Shown here: in pieces, positions 1 through 8,778 of the stretch
Layout of the letters: the number at the start of each line of letters is the position of its first letter
Numbering within the stretch: position 1 is the stretch's first letter
Assembly (NCBI GenBank): GCA_014376805.1
Contig: JACMQU010000049.1
Coordinates: 1-45,190, forward strand
From: Bacteroidia bacterium
GTDB taxonomy: Bacteria > Bacteroidota > Bacteroidia > UKL13-3
DNA length: 45,190 nucleotides
Direction: 5' to 3'
Notes under the pieces: model-generated
The model's input: only the letters and a program-made list of their open reading frames with translations
Databases searched by the model: none
What the model was told of the DNA's origin: nothing
Program-made: the position numbers and the translations under genes

Positions 1-1626
1 ATGAAGGTAGATGTGGGATACACGCCTGTGCCCATTTACACAATAGATGGAGTTTTAAAAAACAATAGTAACCTCGATTTAAGTATGGCAATTCTGCGGA
101 GTGTTTCGTCTATGCACCTCGAGTATTTAAAGAATATGGAAGTAAGTGCCACTTTTGTAATTTCTTTAATTCATCATAAAAAATTATGGGGTTTAATTTC
201 TTGCCATCATTACAGTGCCAAACATATTCCATATTATACCAGGCTTGCAGCGCATTTACAGGGCATATTTCTTTCATCGCAGATAGATGTGCGACAAACT
301 GCAGATGACTATGAACTTGCTAAAGAAACGGGAAAAAAAATTGCTGACTTTCAAAATCTATTAATAAATTACCCACACACACTTACGCAAAAAACCACCC
401 TTTTAAAACTTAAAAATTTAATAAATGCAGATGGAGTAATCCTGCATTATAATGAAGAAAATTACATTGAAGGAAATTTACCAGGACAGCAAGAAATTGA
501 TGATTTAATTAGCTGGCTAAAATCAGAAAAAGGATCCCACAGTTTCAACACTCATCAATTGCACCAACATTATACAAATGCCAAACAAATTGCAAATAGC
601 ATTGCTGGTGTTTTGTACTTACCATTAAGTGACAACAATAAAAATTGCATAGTATGGACGAGGCGCGAAGTGGAAAAGAATATCGATTGGGCGGGCGACC
701 CATCAAAGGTGGTAAATAAAAATGAAGAAATTTTAATGCTTTCACCGCGAAAGTCATTTGAAATTTGGAAACAGGCCGTGAAATTTACCTGCGAAGAATG
801 GAAAACCCCGGAACTTAAAGAAGCAGAGGCAATTTCAGCAGCTATACAACGCCAATTGCATTTAGCCGATTTAAAGTCAGAAGAAAAAAGATATATTTCC
901 CTTAATGAAAAATTGCAAAAAGCAAATGATGAACTGGCAAATATGAACTGGATTAGTACACACGACCTAAAGGAACCCTTGCGGAAAATTCAGGTTTATG
1001 GTTCTATAATTCTTGAAAAAGATGGAGCAAAAATACCTGATTCTGTTAAAGAAAATATTATGCGGATGCAAAAATCTGCTAGTAAAATGCAAGTGTTGAT
1101 TGATGATTTACTCATCTACTCAAAAGTAATGAATGAAGAAAAAAAACTCGATCCTGTTGACTTAAATGAAATTGTTGAAGGTATTTTATTGGATTTCAAG
1201 GAAAATATTGAAGAAAAAAATATAACTATAGAGCTTCATCATTTACCAATGGTGTTCGGCATACAATTTCAATTAAGGCAACTATTTTTAAACTTAATCA
1301 GTAATTCTATAAAATTTATCAGACCAGAAGTAAAGCCTACAATACATATTTCAAGTGAAAATGTGATCAGTGAAAAAATTAATTTTGCATCGCAAAAATT
1401 TTATAAAATTATTGTAAAAGACAATGGAATAGGTTTTAATGCTGTTTATGAAGAAAAAATATTCAAAATATTTCAACGTTTACACAGTCAATCAGAATTT
1501 AATGGTACTGGTATTGGCTTATCCATCTGCAAAAAAATAGCTGAGCTTCATGGTGGTTATATTGATGCACAAGGTATAGAAGGAGAAGGTGCAACGTTTT
1601 CGGTTTACTTACCTGTAAACAATTAA
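1..1626 (+). CDS. Bacteriophytochrome sensor histidine kinase, N-terminally cut by the window edge
   Basis: Red/far-red photoreceptor kinase; 541 residues are visible and the reading frame is open from base 1, so the PAS domain and chromophore-binding Cys lie upstream. The visible part opens in the GAF domain (LRSVSSMHLEYLKNM about residue 33, then KLWGLISCHH, both phytochrome signatures). A PHY domain follows, with the tongue motif P249-R-K-S-F253 and WAGDP about residue 229. The kinase core has H321 in STHDLKEPLRK (HisKA), an N-box NLISNSIKF, DNGIGF and GTGIGLSICKK. I see no membrane segment, so a cytoplasmic protein is expected. The likely partner is the single-domain regulator at 2897, now separated from it by insertion-element debris. 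Family assignment is firm; the true start is not visible. Confidence 0.9.
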   Translation: MKVDVGYTPVPIYTIDGVLKNNSNLDLSMAILRSVSSMHLEYLKNMEVSATFVISLIHHKKLWGLISCHHYSAKHIPYYTRLAAHLQGIFLSSQIDVRQTADDYELAKETGKKIADFQNLLINYPHTLTQKTTLLKLKNLINADGVILHYNEENYIEGNLPGQQEIDDLISWLKSEKGSHSFNTHQLHQHYTNAKQIANSIAGVLYLPLSDNNKNCIVWTRREVEKNIDWAGDPSKVVNKNEEILMLSPRKSFEIWKQAVKFTCEEWKTPELKEAEAISAAIQRQLHLADLKSEEKRYISLNEKLQKANDELANMNWISTHDLKEPLRKIQVYGSIILEKDGAKIPDSVKENIMRMQKSASKMQVLIDDLLIYSKVMNEEKKLDPVDLNEIVEGILLDFKENIEEKNITIELHHLPMVFGIQFQLRQLFLNLISNSIKFIRPEVKPTIHISSENVISEKINFASQKFYKIIVKDNGIGFNAVYEEKIFKIFQRLHSQSEFNGTGIGLSICKKIAELHGGYIDAQGIEGEGATFSVYLPVNN

Positions 1627-2080
1627 GCGAAAAAGTGTAAAAACATCAGCTAAACAGCTAAGGTTTTTTTGCGCCCGGAGGGCCAACAATGAAACCGGTG
1701 TTGTACGGATTCATCTCGTCCGGAAAAGAGGCATTATTATCCATGGCCTTGTGCGAAGGTTATACTTCGTTAACCGTAGCCTTGTGCGAAGGTTATACTT
1801 CGCAAATAAATCTTATGTGTTTTAACTCATGGCCTTGTACGATGGATATAGGGATTGCGTTTGATTTGATTTGCAAAAACTAAAATCTAAACCAGTTTAA
1901 TGCTCCCAATTTCCCCTAAATTAATTCTCCCTATATCTTCATTCCGGATTTTAGTGCACTTATAAATTATGATATCCTCATTTCCTGCATTAATATTCAT
2001 AGCGTAGCCATACCGCTGTTAAGCCGTATCAATTAATAAGTATACTACCTGTTATAGTCAATGTTTTCCATTCATTGGAT
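1627..2080. other. Non-coding stretch between phytochrome gene and IS91 remnant
   Basis: Apart from the repeat cluster at 1746-1849 nothing recognisable is seen. There is a short GC-rich patch (GCGCCCGGAGGGCC, about 1670-1683) after a T-run. No convincing ORF, tRNA or promoter was found. Confidence 0.4.
1746..1849. repeat. Two perfect 24-bp direct repeats with hairpin potential plus a degenerate third copy
   Basis: Copies at 1746-1769 and 1779-1802 are identical over 24 bases. A decayed third copy starts at 1832 (GCCTTGTACGATGGATAT). Each copy contains an inverted repeat; in the second copy TGCGAAG and CTTCGCA pair around a 6-nt loop. The stretch is nominally open as a 64-codon ORF, but its content is the repeat itself and I do not call it a gene. 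It looks like a REP/MITE-type palindromic repeat cluster in the debris after the phytochrome gene. Confidence 0.7.
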
Positions 2081-2159
2081 GGGCCTCCGCGATCAAAATT
2101 AAGCAAGGAAATCATCGTGTCTTTTTTTCAGCAAGGGTGCGTAAGCGGATTGTAAACGG

Positions 2160-2640
2160 TAGCGGTTGATCGTGTTTGTAGAGACTTTAATGCGGACAAT
2201 TGTTTTATGATTTTTGCTATGGCCTTTGTCTTAGCCGCACTGCTTAAGATGCCATAGTGCGCACGCAAGTAGGTAAAATGTACAAACTAAACCTGCGTAT
2301 AAACTCCATCCCCTATAAGGTGAGTTGTTTTTTTGAACCTCCCCTGCGATAATCTTTATAGCTGAATGTTATTATATCTTTAATGGCATCTACAGCCGTA
2401 ATGCAGTGGTTGCTGATCGCAACTTTAGGGGTGTGCCTGCCAATATATTCAACTACACTATTAACGCCGTTAAATGGCTTCTTTACAGGCACCACCCATT
2501 GCTGTTTAAAACAGGCCTTTTTTATTTCCTTTCTTAAAACGATTTGTTTATCTGTAGTGAGGTTGATAGCAGCTATTCGCTTACGCAAGTGATGCATGTA
2601 CTTTGCCCTATACAACCGGCTATCAAAATCAGCACCGTTA
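2160..2640 (-). pseudogene. Remnant of an IS91-family Y2 transposase (C-terminal half)
   Basis: The longest open piece (2313-2615) reads ...KKPFNGVNSVVEYIGRHTPK then VAISNHCI. This matches the conserved block of IS91/IS801-type Y2 transposases (KPFGG..VL.YLGRYTH..AISNHR). After an in-frame stop the reading continues in shifted frames as MEFIRRFSLYILP (about 2310-2270) and AHYGILSSAAKTKAIAKI (about 2250-2200), the family's C-terminal EFIRRF..H.LP and RHYG.L motifs. The N-terminal catalytic part with the two tyrosines is missing. Several frame breaks make it inactive. It joins directly to a recombinase fragment upstream. Confidence 0.8.
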
Positions 2641-2830
2641 AAAAGATAATCAGTTGCACCGGTACTATCTAGTGTTGCAAAATGCCTCTTACCAATAGCT
2701 TGCCCAACGGCACATATCTGTCGTAATTACCCTTGGTTTTGCGTATCAATAGCATTGCCCTGCCTAAATCAATATCTCTTAACCTGATTGCTCTAACTTA
2801 ACCACAACGCAAACCACAGCCCCACTGCAC
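2640..2830 (-). pseudogene. Tyrosine recombinase fragment fused to the IS91 transposase remnant
   Basis: The minus-strand reading gives QWGCGLRCG, a stop, then VRAIRLRDIDLGRAMLLIRK and TKGNYDRYVPLG. This is the catalytic-Arg box (CGLRxxE) and beta-hairpin of XerC/D-type integrases. The stop (TAA, 2800-2798) sits where the family has Glu (GEV), consistent with a GAA to TAA nonsense mutation. A further frame break is followed by DYLFNG, another integrase motif, and the reading then runs without a gap into the Y2 transposase remnant. A recombinase plus Y2 transposase pair is the arrangement of some IS91 elements; here an internal deletion has fused the two. Confidence 0.7.
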
Positions 2831-2855
2831 TGCTCCGGTTAAATTTGCTTATATA

Positions 2856-2885
2856 TTTGATACCGATTTATATTACCTAAATTTG
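2856..2885 (+). promoter_or_regulatory. Bacteroidota-type promoter for the response regulator operon
   Basis: TTTG at 2856-2859, then 18 nt, then TAAATTTG at 2878-2885. This fits the Bacteroidota -33/-7 consensus (TTTG ... TAnnTTTG). The start codon at 2897 is only 11 nt beyond the -7 box, so the leader would be a few bases. Confidence 0.6.
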
Positions 2886-2896
2886 TGTTCCCAAAA

Positions 2897-3355
2897 ATGA
2901 ACGATACAACTTCCATACATATTCTTCTTGCAGATGACGACAAGGATGATTGCCTTTTCTTTAAAGATGTGATTGAAGAACTTTCTTTTTCTGTGTCACT
3001 CACAATTGTTCAAGATGGGGAACAGCTTATGCAGCATCTTGTAACGGTTTCAACAAACCTTCCATATGCACTTTTTCTTGACATGAATATGCCGCGTAAA
3101 AACGGTTTAAAATGCTTGACTGAAATTAAAAATCACTCAACCCTTAAAAACCTCCCTGTAATTGTATTCTCTACTTCCTATGATGCAGAAAAAGCGATTC
3201 AGCTCTACAACACAGGTGCGTATTATTTTATTTGCAAGCCATCTGATTTTGAAGAACTGAAAAAAGTAATTCATCAGGCAATTTTGCTTGTGAAGCAAAA
3301 TGATGAACAAGCATCGAAAGAAAAATTTTTAATCAACAAACTAAAAACCGCTTAA
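2897..3355 (+). CDS. Single-domain response regulator (Rcp1/CheY-like)
   Basis: Stand-alone receiver protein of 152 residues with no output domain. Acidic pocket D13-D15 (LLADDDKDD), phospho-acceptor D62 in LFLDMNMPRKNG, Thr/Ser switch in VFSTSYD, and Lys in ICKPSDF. The fold and sequence match the Rcp1-like regulators that pair with phytochromes and other PAS/GAF kinases. The first possible start is GTG at 2885, but that overlaps the -7 promoter box, so the ATG at 2897 is chosen. The stop is 2 nt before the hybrid kinase ATG, so the two are co-transcribed and probably co-translated. It is expected to receive phosphate from the phytochrome and/or the hybrid kinase. Confidence 0.88.
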   Translation: MNDTTSIHILLADDDKDDCLFFKDVIEELSFSVSLTIVQDGEQLMQHLVTVSTNLPYALFLDMNMPRKNGLKCLTEIKNHSTLKNLPVIVFSTSYDAEKAIQLYNTGAYYFICKPSDFEELKKVIHQAILLVKQNDEQASKEKFLINKLKTA

Positions 3356-3357
3356 GA

Positions 3358-6300
3358 ATGATAGAAACAATTGTAAACTCAAATCTCGATTTCTTCTCTG
3401 GTGGTGGTGAAATGGGTGAACTCATTCGTTCCAAAGACTGGTCTAAAACACCTTTGGGTTCACCCGATACCTGGCCACAAAGTTTGCGAACTGCGGTAAG
3501 TATTTGTATTGCCTCTAATTTTCCAATTTGCATTAGTTGGGGTCCTCACCAGGTGCAGATTTACAACGATGGCTATTGGCCAATAACTGGTGATATGCAT
3601 CCTAAGTCTATGGGTCAGAATTTTAAAGAATGCTGGCATTCGGCATGGCCAGTTATTGGACAAGCGTTTGAAGAAGCATCTTTAGGAGCGACACGCTTTC
3701 TTGAAACCCAGCGAATTTTTCTTGACCGTTATGGATATTTGGAAGAAACTTTTTTCACCTTCTCATTCAGTCCTATTCTCGATGAATCAGGCAATGTAGG
3801 CGGGCTGTTTCACCCGGTTATAGACCAAACACAACAAACACTTGCCGAAAGAAGGTTAATTATTTTACCTGCCTTAGCCAACCACACAGTAAATGCCATA
3901 AACGTAGAAGAAGCAACTTCACTTATAATGGACTGTTTAAAAGATTTTGAACTGGACCTCCCGTTTGTATTGTTGTATTCAATTGCTGCTGATGGTAAAG
4001 AAGCGTATCTGGCCGGCAGTGTTGGTGTTGAAAAGGATTCGCATCTTGCCCCTTCTAAAATTAATATCAAGGAACACGCTTTGAAAAGTTGGCCGTTTAT
4101 TGAAGTCATTCAAAATGGAAAAGTTGTACAGGTTGATGAACTGGCAGAAATCTTTGGGACATTCAACTGTGGCCCTTATCCCGAACCCCCCAGACAAGCA
4201 TTGGTTTTTCCTGTAATCATTCCCAGTGCTGCTCATAATAAATATTTTGTGATTGCAGGCGTCAGTTCAAGGCGAAGGCTTGATGAAAAGTACCTGTTGT
4301 TTTATGAGCTTTTATCAGCGACAATAACTAATGTGTTAACCAAAGCAAAAGCATACGAGGAAGAAAAGAAAAAAGCTGAAGCACTTGCCGAAATTGATAA
4401 AGCTAAAACCGTTTTCTTCTCCAACATCAGCCATGAATTTCGCACACCACTCACACTTATGTTAAGTCCGCTCGAAGAATTATTAAATCAGAAAAAAAAT
4501 AATTTCAGCGAAAGCGAAAAAGGAAATATCGAAACCGCACACCGTAATGCCATGCGTTTGCTTAAGCTGGTAAATACGCTACTAGATTTCAGCCGTATTG
4601 AAAGCGGAAGGCAACAGGCAATATTTAGCTTGGTGGATATTGTTGCCCTCACAAAAAATCTTGCTTCCAATTTTCGTTCAGTAATAGAAAAAGCAGATTT
4701 GAAGTTGATTGTAAAAGCCGACAGTATTATTCAACCTGTATATGTGGACAAGCAGATGTGGGAAAAAATTGTTTTCAATCTTTTGAGCAATGCTTTTAAA
4801 TACACACTCAAAGGCAATATTATGGTAGAGCTTTCAGCGGAAAATGATTTTGTAGTGCTGAAAGTAAAAGATACAGGAGTTGGAATTCCAGTAAAAGAAT
4901 TGCCAAAAATGTTTGAACGCTTTCACCGTGTTCAAAATGTTACAGGCAGAACGCATGAAGGCACAGGTATTGGCTTATCCCTGATAAAAGAACTTGTGCA
5001 AATGCACCACGGAAGCATCAGTGTGGAAAGTGAGCTAAATAAAGGAAGCATATTCATTGTAAAAATCCCTTTAGGCAAAAAGCATCTTGACAGACATCAA
5101 ATTTCAAAAGCAGAAAATACCTCTGAAGAAATTTCTTCAAATATTTATGTTGATGAAATAGAAACACTTATTGAAACAGATACAAAGCAAAAATCAAAAT
5201 CTCCTTCCTCCCAAGAAAAATCTGCATTACCCACAGTTCTTGTAGTTGACGACAATGCAGACATGCGTGAACACATTAGCCATGTGCTTTTAAACCACTT
5301 TAACATCATTACTGCAAACAATGGGATGGATGCTTTACATAAGATAAATGAAACTATTCCATCGCTGGTGCTTTCAGATATTATGATGCCCGTGATGGAC
5401 GGAATTGGTTTATTGAAAGAAATAAAAAGCAACAAAGCCACCGCAAATATTCCTGTAATCTTTCTAACCGCACGAGCCGGTGAAGAATCAAGAATTGAAG
5501 GATTGGAAACAGGTGCTGATGATTATCTGGTAAAACCATTTTCAGCAAAAGAATTATTATCAAGGATTAAAGCCCAGATAAAAATTGAAAAGCTACGGCA
5601 ATCGCTGGAAGGAAATATGCGCAATTTATTTTTAGAAGCGCCTGCGGCTATCAGTGTGCTTCGGGGTCCACAACATGAGTATGAACTTGCCAATGAAATG
5701 TATCTCCAGCTTATCGGTAACAGAAAGGTTTTAGGAAAATCCATACGGGAAGTATTGCCTGAACTGGAGGGACAAGGTTATTTTGAGATTCTCGATAATG
5801 TTTATTCAACAGGAGAACCTTTTAATGGTAATGAACTTCTTGCGATGCTGGATAAGGGAAATGGAAAGCTGGAAGAAAGTTATTTCAACTTTGTTTACCA
5901 GCCGGCTCACAACAGTGAAGGTGAAATTGATGGAATATTGGTGCATGGAGTTGATGTTACGGAACAGGTTTTAGCACGAAAAAAAATTGAAGAAAGCGAA
6001 TTCCGTTATCATAACATGATTTATACTTCCCTTTCGCTTATTGCTATTTTTAAAGGCGAAGACATGGTTATTGATATTGCTAACGATGCTATTTTGGAAA
6101 GCTGGGGCAAGGGCAAAAATATTATCGGCAAATCGCTTATCTCGATAATGCCCGAAATAGTGGAACAGGGTTTTGAAAAAATATTACTAAATGTATATAA
6201 AACCGGTGAGCCTTATTATGCTTATGAAACCCCAGTTACCCTTATTAAAAATGGTAAGCCGGAGTTAATGCATTATACTTTTGTTTACCAGGCACAGTGC

Positions 6301-7551
6301 AATGCCGATGGTGAAATAGAAGGCGTAGCTGTTATTGCCAGTGAAGTAACACCGCAGGTAGAATTAAACAAAAAAATAAAAGCAAGTGAAGAAAAGTTCA
6401 GGCTTCTGGTATTGCAGGCACCTGTTGCTATTTGTATTTTGCGTGGCGAAGATTATTTAATAGAAGTAGTTAATGAAAAAATGTTTGAAATGTGGGACAG
6501 AACGTTAGAACAGGCATTAAATAAACCTGCGTTTGAGGTGCTTCCCGAACTTAGAGAACAAGGATTTAAAGAACTTTTAGATACTGTTTATAAAACGGGT
6601 GAACGTTTTGTGACAGAAGAGTTGCCTATTAATTTAAAACGTAACGGAAAGCTTGAAAATGCTTTTGTAAAATTTGTTTACGAGCCCTTGCGCGAAGCCG
6701 ATGGAACCATTTCAGGAGTTATGGCATTAGCTCATGAAATTACAGAACAAGTAGTGGCAAGAAAAAAAGTTGAAGAAAACGAAAAGCTACTTGAACAAAA
6801 AGTTAGTCAGCGTACGGAACAATTAAACGAAAAAAATATCGAACTTCAAAAAATGAACAAAGAACTTGAAGCATTCACTTACATTTCCAGTCATGATTTA
6901 CAAGAGCCATTGCGAAAAATACAAACCTTGGCAGGAAGGATTATTGCAAATGAAAAAGAACATCTGTCGGAAAATGCAAAAGATTATTTTAATCGCATGC
7001 AGGATGCAGCCACACGCATGCAAACACTCATACAGGATTTACTTGCGTTTTCCCGCGTAAGCACATCAGAACGAAAATTTGAATTAACTGCCCTTAATAA
7101 AATAGTTGACGAGGTTAAAGAAGAATTTAAAGAAGTGCTGGAAGAAAAAAATGGAAGCATCTCAATAGGCGAAGTGGGCGAGGTAAACATTATACCCTTC
7201 CAATTCCATCAACTCTTTTACAACTTAATCAGCAATGCACTTAAATTTTCAAAAGCACATGTGCCGCCACGCATAATTATAAAAAGTAAGATCGTAAAAG
7301 GCACTAACTCTCCCTTTAATGGGAAAGAGGCTTGTCATATTTCTGTTACGGATAATGGAATAGGATTTGACAAACAATACGCTGAAAGAATATTTGGTGT
7401 ATTTCAAAAGTTGCACGGCATAGATGAATATGCAGGAACTGGGATAGGACTTGCTATTGTAAAAAAAATAGTTGATAACCACAATGGCATCGTTACAGCA
7501 GAAAGCGAATTGGGAAAAGGCGCAACATTCAATATTTATCTTCCCACCTGA
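3358..7551 (+). CDS. Large hybrid sensor histidine kinase with two kinase cores
   Basis: 1397 residues, soluble (no clear membrane helix). Order: PAS-like N-terminus (about 17-150); GAF-like domain (165-330); HisKA with H359 (NISHEFRTPL) and HATPase (460-570, GTGIGLSLIKE); receiver domain (624-745, VLVVDDN, phospho-Asp D674 in LSDIMMPVMDG, KPFSAKE). Three tandem PAS domains follow (about 755-880, 885-1008, 1015-1135), then a coiled coil, a second HisKA with H1179 (SSHDLQEPLRKI) and a second HATPase ending at the C-terminus (DNGIGFD, GTGIGLAIVKK). The second core resembles that of the phytochrome kinase (shared SHDL/THDLxEPLRKI H-box). The three PAS units are clearly related to each other (e.g. 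EQGF...NVYKTGE / EQGF...TVYKTGE). Start ATG lies 2 nt after the response-regulator stop. The signal it senses is unknown. Confidence 0.88.
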   Translation: MIETIVNSNLDFFSGGGEMGELIRSKDWSKTPLGSPDTWPQSLRTAVSICIASNFPICISWGPHQVQIYNDGYWPITGDMHPKSMGQNFKECWHSAWPVIGQAFEEASLGATRFLETQRIFLDRYGYLEETFFTFSFSPILDESGNVGGLFHPVIDQTQQTLAERRLIILPALANHTVNAINVEEATSLIMDCLKDFELDLPFVLLYSIAADGKEAYLAGSVGVEKDSHLAPSKINIKEHALKSWPFIEVIQNGKVVQVDELAEIFGTFNCGPYPEPPRQALVFPVIIPSAAHNKYFVIAGVSSRRRLDEKYLLFYELLSATITNVLTKAKAYEEEKKKAEALAEIDKAKTVFFSNISHEFRTPLTLMLSPLEELLNQKKNNFSESEKGNIETAHRNAMRLLKLVNTLLDFSRIESGRQQAIFSLVDIVALTKNLASNFRSVIEKADLKLIVKADSIIQPVYVDKQMWEKIVFNLLSNAFKYTLKGNIMVELSAENDFVVLKVKDTGVGIPVKELPKMFERFHRVQNVTGRTHEGTGIGLSLIKELVQMHHGSISVESELNKGSIFIVKIPLGKKHLDRHQISKAENTSEEISSNIYVDEIETLIETDTKQKSKSPSSQEKSALPTVLVVDDNADMREHISHVLLNHFNIITANNGMDALHKINETIPSLVLSDIMMPVMDGIGLLKEIKSNKATANIPVIFLTARAGEESRIEGLETGADDYLVKPFSAKELLSRIKAQIKIEKLRQSLEGNMRNLFLEAPAAISVLRGPQHEYELANEMYLQLIGNRKVLGKSIREVLPELEGQGYFEILDNVYSTGEPFNGNELLAMLDKGNGKLEESYFNFVYQPAHNSEGEIDGILVHGVDVTEQVLARKKIEESEFRYHNMIYTSLSLIAIFKGEDMVIDIANDAILESWGKGKNIIGKSLISIMPEIVEQGFEKILLNVYKTGEPYYAYETPVTLIKNGKPELMHYTFVYQAQCNADGEIEGVAVIASEVTPQVELNKKIKASEEKFRLLVLQAPVAICILRGEDYLIEVVNEKMFEMWDRTLEQALNKPAFEVLPELREQGFKELLDTVYKTGERFVTEELPINLKRNGKLENAFVKFVYEPLREADGTISGVMALAHEITEQVVARKKVEENEKLLEQKVSQRTEQLNEKNIELQKMNKELEAFTYISSHDLQEPLRKIQTLAGRIIANEKEHLSENAKDYFNRMQDAATRMQTLIQDLLAFSRVSTSERKFELTALNKIVDEVKEEFKEVLEEKNGSISIGEVGEVNIIPFQFHQLFYNLISNALKFSKAHVPPRIIIKSKIVKGTNSPFNGKEACHISVTDNGIGFDKQYAERIFGVFQKLHGIDEYAGTGIGLAIVKKIVDNHNGIVTAESELGKGATFNIYLPT

Positions 7552-8010
7552 CGAAAAATAAAATCTTATGAAAACTTAACCCTCACCGCTCCAAAAGCCG
7601 ACGCATTTGCAAGCACATTTTATTTTTTGCCTTGCACAATGCAATTGCTCCAGAAATAAAATGAGCTTGCAATCCCTCGCACCATAAACGGCAAAGGGTT
7701 CGTGCTAACGTTAAACATTGGAGCAATAAATGTAAATTGCTTTAAACAATCCATGTGCTAACTTAGGCAGCATCATTTCATCGTTGCAGTTTGCGTCTAA
7801 CTTAACGATTAAATGAAATTTTAAAAAGAATGTTTTGAGTTTTTAACGAACAGTTTTACGCCAATCAAACAGTTGTGCGTAAACAAAAAGTTATGCATCG
7901 AATCCCCTTTTTTTTAAAAACTTCCTTAATCTCTTTTTCTTTAGGCACAACTTTATGATAATAGGGTGCATAGAACAAAACTCAATTGAATGAAACATAA
8001 TAAAGAACGT
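7552..8010. other. Intergenic region with a long imperfect inverted repeat
   Basis: No ORF of note. Besides the hairpin at 7607-7672 there is a smaller one (AGCAAT 7722-7727 with ATTGCT 7736-7741) and the octamer GTGCTAAC occurs twice (7702 and 7755). No terminator for the kinase operon was recognised. Confidence 0.4.
7607..7672. repeat. 19-bp inverted repeat forming a 66-nt stem-loop
   Basis: Left arm TTGCAAGCACATTTTATTT (7607-7625) is complementary to AAATAAAATGAGCTTGCAA (7654-7672) with one mismatch. The 28-nt loop itself contains TGCA-CAA-TGCA and GCAATTGC. It is too long and lacks a T-run for a simple terminator; a mobile palindromic repeat or folded recombination site is possible. Confidence 0.7.
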
Positions 8011-8039
8011 TTTGAATAAAGATTCTAAAATTATATTTG
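8011..8039 (+). promoter_or_regulatory. Bacteroidota-type promoter for the pseudouridine synthase gene
   Basis: TTTG at 8011-8014, 17-nt spacer, TATATTTG at 8032-8039. The ATG at 8047 follows after only 7 nt, so transcription should begin at or next to the start codon. Confidence 0.65.
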
Positions 8040-8046
8040 CCCTTAC

Positions 8047-8619
8047 ATGTCTTTACAATATCATTTCATTTTAAATAAGCCATTTGGTTATCTCAGTCAG
8101 TTTATCTGTGATGTAAAAAAGAAAAAACTTCTGGGGGCATTGTGTCCATTTCCTGCAGGAACTATGGCTATAGGAAGACTCGACGAAGACAGTGAAGGAT
8201 TATTATTGCTAACTACTGATGGTAAGCTGAGTGAACACATTAGAAGTTGCAAAATAGAAAAACAATATTATGCGCAAGTACACGGAGATATAACAGAAGC
8301 AGCAATTAACAAGCTTAAACAGGGAGTTGAAATCGGAATCAGAAATTTAAAGTACACCACCAAACCATGTACGGTTTTTAAGATCTATACGCCACCTGAA
8401 TTTGAAGTGCGGAGCAGAAAAATAAGAGACGACAGGCATGGACCAACCAGTTGGGTTTCGGTTACTTTAACAGAAGGCAAATTAAGACAAGTAAGAAAAA
8501 TGACGGCTGCTGTTGGCTTTCCAACATTGCGCTTAATCAGAGTAAGAATTGGCTCCATACACTTAGGCAGTCTTTCTACAGGACAGGTTTTAGAAGTAAA
8601 AAGTTTTAACATTGGTTAG
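8047..8619 (+). CDS. 23S rRNA pseudouridine synthase, RluE-like (RsuA/RluB/E/F family)
   Basis: Isomerises a uridine of 23S rRNA to pseudouridine (U2457 in the E. coli RluE case; target here inferred). 190 residues, the short form without the N-terminal S4 domain, as usual for RluE. Catalytic Asp D46 sits in GRLDEDSEGLLLLT. Other family motifs are FILNKPFG near the N-terminus, KQYYAQVHG, and LTEGKLRQVRKM followed by LIRVRIGSI. ATG follows the promoter at 8011-8039 almost directly. A bidirectional terminator follows. It stands alone as a monocistronic gene. Confidence 0.88.
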   Translation: MSLQYHFILNKPFGYLSQFICDVKKKKLLGALCPFPAGTMAIGRLDEDSEGLLLLTTDGKLSEHIRSCKIEKQYYAQVHGDITEAAINKLKQGVEIGIRNLKYTTKPCTVFKIYTPPEFEVRSRKIRDDRHGPTSWVSVTLTEGKLRQVRKMTAAVGFPTLRLIRVRIGSIHLGSLSTGQVLEVKSFNIG

Positions 8620-8674
8620 CGATGAACACCCAAAATTTCATTAACACTTTATCAACCTTAATTTTATAAAAAAA

Positions 8675-8720
8675 CCGGTGTAAGATCTTATTAATAAGAC
8701 TTAACACCGGCATTTTTTTT
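8675..8720. terminator. Bidirectional rho-independent terminator
   Basis: Stem CCGGTGT ... ACACCGG (8675-8710) with further AAG/CTT pairing inside, followed by an 8-T run (8713-8720) and preceded by an A-run. It can therefore end both the rightward pseudouridine synthase mRNA and the leftward acidic-protein mRNA. Confidence 0.85.
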
Positions 8721-8778
8721 CGGGCTTGTATTTGTTAAGCAATTTTAATTAATGATAAAAATTAAACAGAGATATTAT

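Noticed and set aside
1689..1883. 64-codon plus-strand ORF
   Set aside because: Its content is the tandem 24-bp hairpin repeat; no promoter, RBS or domain.
2383..2592. 69-codon plus-strand ORF
   Set aside because: Antisense shadow of the IS91 transposase remnant, whose minus-strand reading has clear family motifs.
7700..7801. Integron attC-like site (GTTAAAC at 7710, GTCTAAC at 7795)
   Set aside because: The two core-like words are in the wrong order for a single attC and lack the paired inner boxes; the nearest integrase is far away and not IntI type.
7891..7912. tRNA T-arm-like string (TCGAATCCCC)
   Set aside because: No matching acceptor or anticodon stem could be built around it.
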